A stretch of 64,000 nucleotides of DNA, from NCBI GenBank assembly GCA_900315075.1, contig OMXV01000020.1:1-64000 (forward strand), written 5' to 3'. The translations under genes were made by a program, and so were the position numbers. Each line of letters opens with the position of its first letter. Positions within the stretch are counted from its first letter, which is position 1. Below the pieces are notes generated by a model. The model was not told the DNA's origin. It searched no databases and was given only the letters and a program-made list of their open reading frames with translations. This stretch comes from an uncultured Prevotellaceae bacterium. GTDB lineage: Bacteria > Bacteroidota > Bacteroidia > Bacteroidales > Bacteroidaceae. This document shows positions 50,827 through 60,137 of this stretch, in pieces.

Positions 50827-53667
50827 TTAACTTCTACTGATTTGTAATCCACTCATGCTGAGGCTCATCTCCACGAAACGTGCGTTGGCATTCTGACGGT
50901 TGTTGTTGAGAATCTGTCGTATTCTTGCTGCCGCCTGCGGATCTTTGGCCACCATGTATAGGTATCCGCCACCACCAGCACCAGGCAGTTTATATCCGAG
51001 GCACAAGTCATCGATTAATTCTGTCATCCGTCTCACCTCCGATGGATTAGTACCACTATCGAGCATTTGGTTCTGTATCCATGTCTTGCGTACCAGTTTT
51101 CCCATCGTAATGAAATCATTGCGCTGTATAGCCTCATACATATCGTGTGCATGATTTTTCATCGACCTCAAGAGGGCTATCTCATCATGATGATTGAGAA
51201 ACATCTTCCGAACTATCTCGGCAAGAATGTTTTTCGCCGTCCGTGTAAGTCCTGTATAATAAAGCAAATGGCAAGCACGATATTCTGGCTGGATGTACAT
51301 CTCTGACGGCATCCATCTCACAGTTGGAGTCTGAGAGAAACCACGTTTTGTCTGGAGGAGTTTAATACCATGAAGCAGCCCACCAAACTGGTCTTGCCAT
51401 CCCCCACCTGTTGTGAGCAGTTGCTCAAGCACAAGTGTACGATGACCTATCTCTGTCTTGTCCCACATCAATCCGCAGAAATCGTTCAATGCACCAAGCA
51501 CCGTGGACGCTAATATGCTGCTTGTACCCAATCCACTGCCAGCTGGTATAGCCGACAATAGCGTCAGTTCAATACCACATCCGAATGCCTCCAATTGACT
51601 TTTCAGTGAGTCGTATTCCACAGCAGAGAAACCTGGTTGAAAGCCAGCGAGCACAAGTGCAGCCTTAGGGATAGAAAATGGACTACCAACATGATGGAAA
51701 TCGGCCATCTGCTCATAGGTGGTAACCACCTCTGAAGCCCCCAAGTCAATGCTTCTAAGGATAACATGGTGCTCTTTGCAAGGTCGAATATAGGTCTGTA
51801 TGGGTGGTTGTCCGTTGAGTTCTATTGCTAAGTTCACCACATTTCCTCCCTCCATCAGACAATATGGTGGTGTGTCAGTCCATCCTCCTGCAATGTCGAT
51901 ACGCACAGGGCTACGTCCCCATACGATTTGGTCACCATAGACCGACATGGTGGGATTCTGCTTGTCGGTCAAAGCCGACTCAGTGAGTCCTTCACGCAAA
52001 AGTGTGAAAGCACGTTGTTCCTCTCCTGCACCGTCTTGGCCTTTCAGCTGACGAAGTCTTGCACGGAACATCGCATCGTGAATCCTTGTCAGCAACGGTT
52101 CCTCATTATCCAAAGGCCATGGTTCTGCGATGTTATTCTCAGCAAACTCATGTGCTGCATCGTCGAGGTCAATCTGGTAAAAAATACTATGCTGATGGTT
52201 GTTGGCAAGGAACGGCCAATTTTTGTGTCGGTTTTCTGCCCGTTGTTCTGTCAGCCTTACGAGGTTAGCCTTGGCGGAGATTTCATCGGCACTCATCTTT
52301 TGTGCAGCCAGCCACACCATCCTACCACCGTCTTTCTCGGGTTGGTTGAGCATCCACCTGAGCACAAGCCCCATATCACTGAGGTCATCTACTACAGGAT
52401 AGATGCATGCACTCTGGATATCATCATTTCCTGGAATACAGTTGATGTCGATTTGTCGTTTGGAAGCCCATTGCAGGAAGGGCTGTCCTATAAAACTTGT
52501 CTCGGGGTTGTGCAGACTTCCCCTACTCATATCATAATAACCATATGGCCTTACCGCCCACGTCTTCTCTCCAACAGGGATGATATCAACGCACTGTCCA
52601 GGCATCAACTGTATTTCCCATGCGTTTTCGGGGACTCCTGTGATAACATTCTGTGCTGAGAGTTTCCATTTCTCACTGATGCAGGAGTTTTCTATCCACA
52701 GGTGATGATTATCCTTCGTAACTTTTATCCACGTTTCAGAGTTTTGGATGAAAATCGATGGTTGTGGCTTTCGGGAGCGATGCATAATCTCCCGCTGGTC
52801 ATAAACTAAGTTTTGAATTGCTTCGGTTGACGATATCAGTTCGTGTGTGGTGCCATAGTGGTAGAACTCGCCCCCCGGCAGTGGCAAAACGGCCACGCTC
52901 AGGTCATTCACCTCTGTATCTTGTATCGTAGGATTTGTGCCTAATGCTCTCCCGAAGTCAGAGTAGAGGTCATAATAGCCAACATCGTCACCCTGACAAC
53001 AATGGTGCATAAGCACATCGACGGCCCGGTCGCTCAGCAGCCACACTCCAATGTCGGTAAGATAGAGATGGTCTCGCCGCAACTCTCCTAACTCCTGAAT
53101 GTTAGGTTTTTGAAGCATACACTTCAGCTGGGTAGGATGGTTACGATGTGAGACGAACACACCATGTGTGGTAGCAATTTCGTCAGGCAACCATAATCCG
53201 TAGCATACCACATCAACATCGGGTATAGTTGGTAAAGGTGCCGTGGAACGGATAAATACATCACCGCTGACAATCATGGTATGGAGATTGTCGGGAGCCA
53301 CTTCCATAATATGCTCATAGAGTGGTATCTGTATGGAGAGCAGGTCTTGAGACAGGCGCTGTCCCCTCTCCCATCGGAACACAGGAATAGGTGTTAGTAT
53401 TTTACCTGATGGGGCGTAAGCTGGTAACCTACGGCTCTGTCCACCGGCATGGAGCATCACCCTTCTCTCAGCCGAGAGCCATTCCAAGAATGGTGTTTTT
53501 GGAGCTTCTTGCTCATGACATTTTTTAAGCAGCCACGCTGTCCCCCCCCCACTACCTAATTTCCTATCCACAGGATCGTGGTGACAAAACCATTCGGCCT
53601 TGTCATATCCCGTCACTTGATAGAAACAGTTAACGAGATTAGGGGGGAGAGAGAGCAGTTTTTTCAT
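50827..53667 (-). CDS. fkp: Bifunctional L-fucokinase / GDP-L-fucose pyrophosphorylase
   Basis: A 946-residue enzyme that makes GDP-L-fucose from salvaged L-fucose for surface glycans. The N-terminal part (about 1-420) is the nucleotidyltransferase with HAGGQSRRLPAYAPSGKILTP near 75, and the C-terminal part (about 560-946) a GHMP-type sugar kinase with RIDIAGGWTDTPPYC near 600, IPAGSGLGTSS near 720 and LPGAGGGGYLY near 905. Length matches the B. fragilis Fkp. The downstream GSCFA gene is coupled. Confidence 0.95.
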   Translation of the reverse strand: MKKLLSLPPNLVNCFYQVTGYDKAEWFCHHDPVDRKLGSGGGTAWLLKKCHEQEAPKTPFLEWLSAERRVMLHAGGQSRRLPAYAPSGKILTPIPVFRWERGQRLSQDLLSIQIPLYEHIMEVAPDNLHTMIVSGDVFIRSTAPLPTIPDVDVVCYGLWLPDEIATTHGVFVSHRNHPTQLKCMLQKPNIQELGELRRDHLYLTDIGVWLLSDRAVDVLMHHCCQGDDVGYYDLYSDFGRALGTNPTIQDTEVNDLSVAVLPLPGGEFYHYGTTHELISSTEAIQNLVYDQREIMHRSRKPQPSIFIQNSETWIKVTKDNHHLWIENSCISEKWKLSAQNVITGVPENAWEIQLMPGQCVDIIPVGEKTWAVRPYGYYDMSRGSLHNPETSFIGQPFLQWASKRQIDINCIPGNDDIQSACIYPVVDDLSDMGLVLRWMLNQPEKDGGRMVWLAAQKMSADEISAKANLVRLTEQRAENRHKNWPFLANNHQHSIFYQIDLDDAAHEFAENNIAEPWPLDNEEPLLTRIHDAMFRARLRQLKGQDGAGEEQRAFTLLREGLTESALTDKQNPTMSVYGDQIVWGRSPVRIDIAGGWTDTPPYCLMEGGNVVNLAIELNGQPPIQTYIRPCKEHHVILRSIDLGASEVVTTYEQMADFHHVGSPFSIPKAALVLAGFQPGFSAVEYDSLKSQLEAFGCGIELTLLSAIPAGSGLGTSSILASTVLGALNDFCGLMWDKTEIGHRTLVLEQLLTTGGGWQDQFGGLLHGIKLLQTKRGFSQTPTVRWMPSEMYIQPEYRACHLLYYTGLTRTAKNILAEIVRKMFLNHHDEIALLRSMKNHAHDMYEAIQRNDFITMGKLVRKTWIQNQMLDSGTNPSEVRRMTELIDDLCLGYKLPGAGGGGYLYMVAKDPQAAARIRQILNNNRQNANARFVEMSLSMSGLQISRS

Positions 53668-53682
53668 GAGGGAGTATTTAGA

Positions 53683-53757
53683 GATGAGAGGTGAGAAGTT
53701 AGTGGTGAGAGAATACCAACGCTAATAACTCGTCAACTTGTTCACTTGTCAACTTTT
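53683..53757. repeat. Heptamer array and TTGTCAAC repeat running into the YfhO-family stop
   Basis: Units GATGAGA, GGTGAGA, AGTTAGT, GGTGAGA, GAATACC in 53683-53717, then CTCGTCAACTTGTTCACTTGTCAACTT words from about 53728. The repeat overlaps the stop codon region and the last codons (KLKVDK) of the YfhO-family gene. Confidence 0.7.
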
Positions 53758-56276
53758 AACTTTTCTACTTCTTCTTTCCTTTTAAGAACGGTCACGACAA
53801 TTCCAACAATAATGACAAGGAGAAGGAGTCCACCTGCGATGTATGCTACGATCTCTGTCGTTTTCAGACTTTGTGGATGGAAATCGAGGACAATCTCGTG
53901 TTTTCCGGGTTCCACTTTCAATGCTCTCAGCACATAGTTGGCACGCCCCAACTCAGCAGGTTTGCCATCGATGGTAGCAGTCCAGCCAGGATAGTAGATT
54001 TCGGAGAATACCACGACACCACCTTTTCCCGACTCTGCAGTATAGACGAGGTTGTTGGGTTTATAGGAGGTGATTGTCACCTGTGCCGTGCTATCTTGCG
54101 GTGTACTCTCACCGAGGACATCGTGGAAGTTCTGATCTGCCACAGCCTGATGCCGCAAGTCTATCTTCCCTATACCATCCAATTCCTCATTGGCATTCTT
54201 AGCGTAAGTCACATTATCCACATACCAGGCATTGCCATTGGTGTAAGGATTCTGCATAGGTATTGTCGAACCATCTTGCAGACCAAGGATGAAATATTTG
54301 GTATTGAGCATATTGATAACGGGATAAATACTATCGCCTTTTACCTCGTTCATATTTCCCATCGCAGTAGAGATTGCAGGCAGCAACTGTTGCATCTCGG
54401 GCATGATGTATGCTTCTATCAATTCTTGATAGCGACGCAGTTTAGCGGCATGGTATCCGCCTATACTCTTATGATAGAATGAGGTCTCATTCTCATTAAA
54501 GGTATTCGATGTCATATTGAGGACACGATAGTCAAGCGACTTATCTTTTAATATTTCCTCATCAGCTGGTGTCTTCTGTTGTGGCAATTCCTTTACTGTA
54601 GCAGGCTGGAACATACCATCGTTGAGATAGCGTTTGTTAACCATCCACATATCTACGAGACAAAGTACCGATATACCAAGCACCATGTAAATTGCCTTGA
54701 TTTTCTTAGTAACAAACAGCACCATCATAGCTGCACCTAATAGGATGATGAGGAATGAACGCCAAGCATCAGATGTCAGGATATGCTTACGCACATTGCT
54801 GATATCAGCAAGTATCGGATTGAGTGGGTCTTGCTGGAGGAATTCCATCTCTTGTGCCGACAAATATTTGTCACCGAAGAACAAGTTGGGTATCACGGCG
54901 AACAGCAAGGCAACAACACCAGTTAATGTAAATGATGCAATAAGTGGATTGATAGGCAGTTTAAAACCGCCAATATTAATCTTGTCAAGCAACACTCTTG
55001 GCTCTTCAACAACCTTTTTCAAAGCCATCACCGCCAACAGTGGAATGGTAAACTCAGCGATAACAAGGATAGAAGCCACAGTTCTGAACTTCGAATACAT
55101 GGGGAAATGGTCGATGAAGAAATCCGTAAATCCCATGAAGTTCTTTCCCCAGGACAATAGGATGGAGAGAATGGTCACCGCAAGCAACGCCCATTTCATC
55201 GGTCCTTTAACAACAAATAATCCAAGAACAAAAAGCATCAGTACAAAAGCACCCACATAGACCGGCCCACTTGTGCCCGGTTGGTCACCCCAATACTGAC
55301 CAACTTGACTATAATATTCAAGGAATTGCGGATCGGCTTTTTTCATAGCACTTTCATTCATAGACATGGGGACAGAAGCTCCACCTTTCACATTTGGCAC
55401 TAAAAGCGTCCATGTCTCTCCGATGCCATAACTCCATTGGGTGATGTAGTCACGTTCAAGTCCTGAGTCGGTCTGATTCGCATTGTTTTCCTTCACGAGT
55501 TCGCTTTTCCCTCTCATCGATTCTTTTTGGTATTCCCAGGTATGATAGAGGTTTGAGATATTTATACAGATACCAATGGCAGCCGCCACAACACTAATAG
55601 CAGTGGCTTTAAGAAAGCGGTCCAATCGATGCTCCCTAATAGCCTCAAAGAGGAACGCCAGAATCATAAAGAAGATAATGAACAGATAATAATAGGTCAT
55701 CTGCACATGATTGGCATTCACCTCAAAGGCTGTGAAGATAGCAGTGACGATGAATCCCCAAAGGTATTTTCCCCGATAGGCGAGCACCAAACCTCCAATC
55801 AATGGTGGCAGATAGGCCAATGCCCACACTTTCCAAATATGCCCAGCAGCAATAATGATGAAAAAATAGCTGGAGAATGCCCAAATGATGGCACCTAATG
55901 CGGCAAGATACTGGCGGAAATTGAAAGCACGCAAGAGAATATAAAATCCGAGTAAATATACAAAAACATACCACACATTGTCAGGTAGCCACAGGTGATA
56001 GGCTTTGGCTGCAAAGGTGAGGAAATCTGTACTGTCGTAAGATGGTGCCGTCTGATAGGTAGGCATACCACTGAATGTGGAATTTGTCCATCGGGTTCGT
56101 TCCCCCGTCTGCTGATAATATTCCCGAGCTTCTTCTCCTGCCCCTCGACCTGCTGCTGTATCATGCTGATAAAGTACTTTGCCATCAAACACAGCTGGTG
56201 CAAAATAAGCCAATGAAATAGCAATAAATACCGCAACGATAATAAGGTCGGGCAGAAATTTCTTCAGTTTTTCCAT
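53742..56276 (-). CDS. YfhO-family multi-pass membrane protein
   Basis: Start at 56276 (MEKLKKFLPDLI) is preferred, giving 844 residues. About 12-13 membrane helices occupy the first two thirds and the C-terminal quarter; the YfhO family is implicated in lipid-linked glycan or cell-envelope sugar transfer, and the N-terminal helix plus the extracytoplasmic region fit a GT-C-like layout. Periplasmic loops are rich in DSTAQV/YNGNAWYVDN type segments. Substrate unknown. Single gene, ending in repeat-derived codons. Confidence 0.88.
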   Translation of the reverse strand: MEKLKKFLPDLIIVAVFIAISLAYFAPAVFDGKVLYQHDTAAGRGAGEEAREYYQQTGERTRWTNSTFSGMPTYQTAPSYDSTDFLTFAAKAYHLWLPDNVWYVFVYLLGFYILLRAFNFRQYLAALGAIIWAFSSYFFIIIAAGHIWKVWALAYLPPLIGGLVLAYRGKYLWGFIVTAIFTAFEVNANHVQMTYYYLFIIFFMILAFLFEAIREHRLDRFLKATAISVVAAAIGICINISNLYHTWEYQKESMRGKSELVKENNANQTDSGLERDYITQWSYGIGETWTLLVPNVKGGASVPMSMNESAMKKADPQFLEYYSQVGQYWGDQPGTSGPVYVGAFVLMLFVLGLFVVKGPMKWALLAVTILSILLSWGKNFMGFTDFFIDHFPMYSKFRTVASILVIAEFTIPLLAVMALKKVVEEPRVLLDKINIGGFKLPINPLIASFTLTGVVALLFAVIPNLFFGDKYLSAQEMEFLQQDPLNPILADISNVRKHILTSDAWRSFLIILLGAAMMVLFVTKKIKAIYMVLGISVLCLVDMWMVNKRYLNDGMFQPATVKELPQQKTPADEEILKDKSLDYRVLNMTSNTFNENETSFYHKSIGGYHAAKLRRYQELIEAYIMPEMQQLLPAISTAMGNMNEVKGDSIYPVINMLNTKYFILGLQDGSTIPMQNPYTNGNAWYVDNVTYAKNANEELDGIGKIDLRHQAVADQNFHDVLGESTPQDSTAQVTITSYKPNNLVYTAESGKGGVVVFSEIYYPGWTATIDGKPAELGRANYVLRALKVEPGKHEIVLDFHPQSLKTTEIVAYIAGGLLLLVIIVGIVVTVLKRKEEVEKLKVDK

Positions 56277-56403
56277 TTGATTGCTTTTGTTAATTGACAA
56301 GCAGGAACAATCGCCCTCTCGTCTAAATTTATTCTTTGGATATAGTTTGAGTGGGCAAAATTACGGAAAAAAAATGATATGGCACAGGAAAAAAGTTTTT
56401 TTT

Positions 56404-56437
56404 TAGAGATTAGAGGTAAGTGGTTAGAGGTAAGAGA
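56404..56437. repeat. Heptamer array (TTAGAGG/TAAGTGG type)
   Basis: Five 7-bp units (TTAGAGA, TTAGAGG, TAAGTGG, TTAGAGG, TAAGAGA) in the spacer upstream of the YfhO gene. Confidence 0.7.
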
Positions 56438-56457
56438 AATGATTTGAAGGCAGCGTA

Positions 56458-56481
56458 GGGACATACCCTCGTGTATGTCCC
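56458..56481. repeat. Hairpin GGGACATAC...GTATGTCCC
   Basis: Perfect 9-bp stem with a 6-nt loop. The rest of 56482-56601 has no gene. Resembles other dispersed GC-rich hairpins in the window. Confidence 0.6.
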
Positions 56482-56601
56482 ACGAATAGTCACTTTTTAA
56501 AGTGGACTCAATTTTCAATCTTCAAATATCGTGCAAACCGAATGCAATGAAGCTCACCTCTATTGCCGAGGTACAGCCGATATTCATGCGAAGCATAATC
56601 T

Positions 56602-57321
56602 TCAATTTAATCTGTACCCCATTGTAAAGAGGAAGAAGGTGTTTTTCTCCTTGGGCATATCCTTGTCTTTATAGATTTTTTTCAATCCTAAATTGTAGCG
56701 AAGGTCGAGTATGACGTTCTGGTATTCGTAGGAGACACCGATGGGAATGCTTATGTCCATCGTATTCAGCGTCTTCTTGATATCGGTATTCACAGGTGTG
56801 TTTTTCTCACTCACGACATTCCCCTCCTTGTCGAAACTGACTAAATTCAAAGTATATGAGACTTTTGCATTTGTCAGAAATCCCATTTGTACACCCACTT
56901 TCACAGCCAGTCCTTCTGTAACATATTGATTGAACATCAGCGGCACCAGCACATAATCCAACTTCCAACGCTGTTTTTCCCAGTTCTCTGCCTCATTAGA
57001 CTCTGACCCAGTTTCACTTACTACATTGCTACGATAATCTGGAAACCTGCATCCTTGTTGGGAATAGTATGCTCCTAACGAAATGCTCGACATTGGGAGA
57101 AGCTGATATTCCACATCCACTCCCCCAATGAAACGTGCGTTGTATTTTGATTTCATATACTTCGTTGTGCTATTATTATCTGTATAATAGATTTTATTAC
57201 CCGATAGATTAGCTATATCAAGACCCACCCTCGGAATAATAGACACATGACCTTGAGGGCGCTGGGCATGAGAAAACATTGCAAACAAAACAAAAAACGT
57301 CAAAATAGATAACTTTTTCAT
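56602..57321 (-). CDS. Outer membrane beta-barrel protein, PorT/porin-like
   Basis: Start at 57321 (MKKLSILTFF) gives a 239-residue protein with signal peptide (about 1-19, ending FSHAQ). The mature part shows alternating beta strands (VSIIPRVGLDIANLSG, GGVDVEYQLLPMSSISLGAYYSQQG, VILDLRYNLGLKKIY) ending with an aromatic-rich strand (FFLFTMGYRLN), as in 8-strand outer membrane barrels. Ligand unknown. Single gene, with no -7 box I can support. Confidence 0.8.
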   Translation of the reverse strand: MKKLSILTFFVLFAMFSHAQRPQGHVSIIPRVGLDIANLSGNKIYYTDNNSTTKYMKSKYNARFIGGVDVEYQLLPMSSISLGAYYSQQGCRFPDYRSNVVSETGSESNEAENWEKQRWKLDYVLVPLMFNQYVTEGLAVKVGVQMGFLTNAKVSYTLNLVSFDKEGNVVSEKNTPVNTDIKKTLNTMDISIPIGVSYEYQNVILDLRYNLGLKKIYKDKDMPKEKNTFFLFTMGYRLN

Positions 57322-57509
57322 AACGATGATTATAAATGAGTTGTTTTTAATCAAACGATTTGAACCATGAAATATTACATTCTAAGTCTGATTTTAACAT
57401 TTACGATATCATAATCCAATTTTATAGATAATAATGAAACTTTGTTCAAATTCGACAACTAAACGCTTAAATTAAGCAAGCCGTAAGATTGTGGTGAAGT
57501 GAAATTAGA

Positions 57510-57612
57510 AGGGTAGTTAAAGGGTAGTTAAAAAGGAGTTAAAAGGTAGTTAAAGGGACATTACCTTCGCTGCCATCAAGTCATATCTCTTACTCCTTAC
57601 CTCTCACCCCTT
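57510..57612. repeat. 11-bp-unit array followed by a heptamer array
   Basis: 57510-57565 holds five units of the GTAGTTAAAGG type ending in GGGACATTACC; 57584-57612 holds CTCTTAC/TCCTTAC/CTCTCAC/CCCTTAC units. Confidence 0.8.
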
Positions 57613-57618
57613 ACCTCT

Positions 57619-57663
57619 AAATTAATAAGAGACGTCACTAAGTGTGACGTCTCTTATTAATTT
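57619..57663. terminator. Strong bidirectional terminator hairpin
   Basis: A perfect 20-bp stem (AAATTAATAAGAGACGTCAC and its complement) with a 5-nt loop TAAGT. T-rich or A-rich ends on both sides; it lies 2 bp past the esterase stop. Confidence 0.85.
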
Positions 57664-57665
57664 GT

Positions 57666-58991
57666 TTACTTGAGTTTTTTGACGAGGAAATCGGTGGCAA
57701 GATGGACAGCGCGATAGACGTTTTGGGAAAAGCCGTGGTCGAATCCTTCGAGGACGATGAGTTCTGACTTTGGCCAAATCTCATGATACCGTTCACCGTA
57801 TGTATAGGGAACGACCCTGTCGGCAGTGCCATGAATAATCATAGCATCACCCTGATATTTGGCAGCCGTGGGATAGATGGGCAATGAAAATGCCGTCTTG
57901 ATATACTCACGTCCAAGACGCAGTCCACCACCAAACAGTTCCACATACTCTGGTGGGTCAAGAGGATTGTAATTGACGCCCATCGTATTTCCCCTGATAG
58001 CATCATCGCGAAGCACTGCTGCCGGTGCCATGAGAACAACAGCTTTGAAATCCTCAGGCTCAGCTTTACCAGCCAACATACTGGCCACTACCCCACCCTG
58101 AGAATGACCAACAATCGCCAAATCGCTTACATATCTTATGTCGCGAACATACTCATAGACTTTCTGGGCATCTTCAATCTCATTTGGCACAGTCATCTCA
58201 ACAAAGTCTCCCTCACTCTCCCCATGACCGTTGAAATCAAACCTGATAGAGGCAATGCCCCTACGTTGTAGGGAGTCTGCCAACAATTGTAGCATCTGCT
58301 CGTTTTTATTACCACTGAAACCATGACAGATGATAACCATCGGACATTTTTCGCCCTGTTTCAACTCAGGCTTTTGAATGATGGCCGAGAGTGCGCCTTT
58401 GCTACCGTCAATTGTCAATCGTTCAGAGTGTGTATCTACCTTGGGCTCATTGGCTGCCATCACCTCTGTAAGGGTTTTCTCGAGTTTATCGGAAAGGACA
58501 GTACTCAAAACCACTTTCCCCTCAGGGTCAAGAAGCATCATCGACGGAATCCACTTCACGCCATAGGCATTGGCGAGTTCAGAGTCGCGCATTCGTTTCA
58601 ACTCACTCACTTGAGTATATTCGATACCATACTGTTCGACCGCTTTGCGCCAATTTTCCTGTTCGGTATCAAAAGAAACACCGACAAAATTCACACCCTT
58701 GGGTGCAAACTCATGAAAAATACGCTGAACATTGGGCATATCCTTACGGCAATCGGGGCACCATGAAGCCCAGAAGTCCACCACAGTATAACTGCCCTTG
58801 AATAGTTTTGCAAGCTGAACCTTTTTCCCGTTAATATCCTTCAATTTATAATTGGGTGCCTCTGTTCCAGGTTTGAGCAACTCCGTGGCATATTTAGAAT
58901 CCTCATCCTGTGGAGTAAACTGGGCATTTGCAAAAATCGCTGGTGACATCATTAAAATGGTCACCAGCAAGTTTTTTAGATTAGACTTCAT
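57666..58991 (-). CDS. Thioredoxin-like (TlpA) and alpha/beta hydrolase (esterase) fusion
   Basis: A 441-residue secreted protein (signal peptide 1-23). Residues about 40-185 form a TlpA/thioredoxin domain with the redox motif WASWCPDCRKDMP. Residues about 205-441 form an alpha/beta hydrolase with oxyanion motif CHGFSGNKNEQ, nucleophile GHSQGGVVASM, HGTADRVVPY and catalytic His in EGFDHGFSQ, like cinnamoyl/feruloyl esterases. The two domains are normally separate; the fusion could couple redox repair and esterase in the periplasm, or be a plant-cell-wall esterase needing disulphide care. The SH3-protein gene lies 5 bp upstream. Confidence 0.88.
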   Translation of the reverse strand: MKSNLKNLLVTILMMSPAIFANAQFTPQDEDSKYATELLKPGTEAPNYKLKDINGKKVQLAKLFKGSYTVVDFWASWCPDCRKDMPNVQRIFHEFAPKGVNFVGVSFDTEQENWRKAVEQYGIEYTQVSELKRMRDSELANAYGVKWIPSMMLLDPEGKVVLSTVLSDKLEKTLTEVMAANEPKVDTHSERLTIDGSKGALSAIIQKPELKQGEKCPMVIICHGFSGNKNEQMLQLLADSLQRRGIASIRFDFNGHGESEGDFVEMTVPNEIEDAQKVYEYVRDIRYVSDLAIVGHSQGGVVASMLAGKAEPEDFKAVVLMAPAAVLRDDAIRGNTMGVNYNPLDPPEYVELFGGGLRLGREYIKTAFSLPIYPTAAKYQGDAMIIHGTADRVVPYTYGERYHEIWPKSELIVLEGFDHGFSQNVYRAVHLATDFLVKKLK

Positions 58992-58996
58992 ATCGT

Positions 58997-59542
58997 TTAT
59001 TTGACTAGTTTTGCGTATGATTTGAATACATAAAACTCGGAGCCAGCATAACTCACTTTATACCAATCGCCTTCTTCGCCGAGATAGGTCAGTTTCTCAC
59101 CTTTCTTAGGACTGCGTGTTGCACCATTCTCCCAGACTAAGTAACCATAGTCAAGTCCCGGGCCGAAACGCAGGCGTACACCTGTTCCTGTGATTTGCAC
59201 TTTATAGGTAGGAGCAGTAGCTGCACCATTAAGTTTGGCATACTGTTTGAAAATGTATAGTGTCTGTCCTGCATAACTTACTTTATACCAGTCGCCACTC
59301 TCTCCAAGATAATTGAGTTTCTCACCTTTCTTAGGACAACGCGCTGTGCCGTTACTCCATTTCAGAAAATCATAGTCGAGTCCTGGACCGACTCTCAGTC
59401 TTACGCTATTTCCAGTCACAGTGACAGTCGTTCCAGACTGTTGAATCTCTTGTACACGTGGTGTTCCCAATGCCAATGCTTTGGTAGTATAACCCATTAG
59501 CAAGAGTGCCACAAAGATAATCGTTTTTTGGATTGTTTTCAT
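58997..59542 (-). CDS. Secreted protein with two bacterial SH3 domains
   Basis: A 181-residue protein with signal peptide (1-25) and two tandem SH3_3-type repeats (about 40-105 and 115-180): each has VRLR(V/F)GPGLDY, KKGEKL(N/T)YLGE and GDWYKVSYAG. Such modules bind peptidoglycan or polysaccharide. It is co-transcribed with the thioredoxin-esterase fusion (5 bp gap), so it may help retain or target that enzyme. A TATCTTTGC box lies about 70 bp upstream of the start (59610-59618). Confidence 0.82.
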   Translation of the reverse strand: MKTIQKTIIFVALLLMGYTTKALALGTPRVQEIQQSGTTVTVTGNSVRLRVGPGLDYDFLKWSNGTARCPKKGEKLNYLGESGDWYKVSYAGQTLYIFKQYAKLNGAATAPTYKVQITGTGVRLRFGPGLDYGYLVWENGATRSPKKGEKLTYLGEEGDWYKVSYAGSEFYVFKSYAKLVK

Positions 59543-59703
59543 TGTCGTATTGATTTAAATGAGTAAAATAGTCTGATATAATGATTGCCAAATAATCTCT
59601 ATAGACTATGCAAAGATACGTTATTTTGAAATCAAAAACAACAATTCACTCGTAAAATTTGTCGTTTTATGCATTATTCTCACCCAAACTGCAAAAATAT
59701 GAT

Positions 59704-59712
59704 TAACTTTGC
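59704..59712 (+). promoter_or_regulatory. -7 box for the FeoB-associated peptide gene
   Basis: TAACTTTGC, 41 bp before the ATG at 59754. Confidence 0.5.
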
Positions 59713-59753
59713 CACTTGAAATACAAGAACAATGATTTCCCTATTGTTAAGAA

Positions 59754-59972
59754 ATGAACATTGAATATATCCTACTTTATCTTATTCTTGCCATCTGTGT
59801 GGCGTATGCCAGCTACAAGATCTACGTGGCTTTGCAGGGTCGTTCAAACCCATGCGCAAGTTGCAATGGATGTGAATTGTCGAAATTAAGAAATGGGAAA
59901 AAAGCACAAAAACATATCAAAAGTGGTGAATGTGAGAAAAAAATCAGCAAAAAATTTGCTCAACAAAAATAA
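59754..59972 (+). CDS. FeoB-associated Cys-rich membrane peptide
   Basis: A 72-residue protein with one membrane helix (about 5-25) and a Cys cluster SNPCASCNGCEL (Cys at about 34, 37, 40), then a basic tail. Such peptides usually sit beside feoB for ferrous iron uptake, but no feoB is in this window. Function inferred from the cluster. Confidence 0.8.
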   Translation: MNIEYILLYLILAICVAYASYKIYVALQGRSNPCASCNGCELSKLRNGKKAQKHIKSGECEKKISKKFAQQK

Positions 59973-59987
59973 AACCATTACCTTTGC
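59955..59987 (+). promoter_or_regulatory. Promoter of tRNA-Cys
   Basis: TTTG at 59955-59958 and TACCTTTGC at 59979-59987, spacing 20 bp, overlapping the end of the small gene. Confidence 0.8.
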
Positions 59988-60005
59988 AGCCACATTCAAA
60001 GAAAT

Positions 60006-60077
60006 GGTGCCTTGGATGAGTGGCTTAGTCAACGGTCTGCAAAACCGTCTACGGCGGTTCGAATCCGCCAGGCACCT
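60006..60077 (+). tRNA. tRNA-Cys (anticodon GCA)
   Basis: A 72-nt cloverleaf: acceptor GGTGCCT/AGGCACC, anticodon stem ACGGT/ACCGT with loop CTGCAAA, T arm GGCGG/CCGCC and discriminator T. CCA not encoded. Followed by a terminator. Confidence 0.95.
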
Positions 60078-60080
60078 CTT

Positions 60081-60110
60081 AAAAACGCAGCCTTTGGGGC
60101 TGCGTTTTTA
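60081..60110 (+). terminator. Terminator after tRNA-Cys
   Basis: AAAAACGCAGCC pairs with GGCTGCGTTTTT around TTTGG. Confidence 0.85.
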
Positions 60111-60137
60111 TTTATTATTGAGCAAGAAGTCATCTGA

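Noticed and set aside
47455-53667. MurF-Alr and Fkp fusions as novel findings
   Set aside because: Both fusions are established features of Bacteroidetes.
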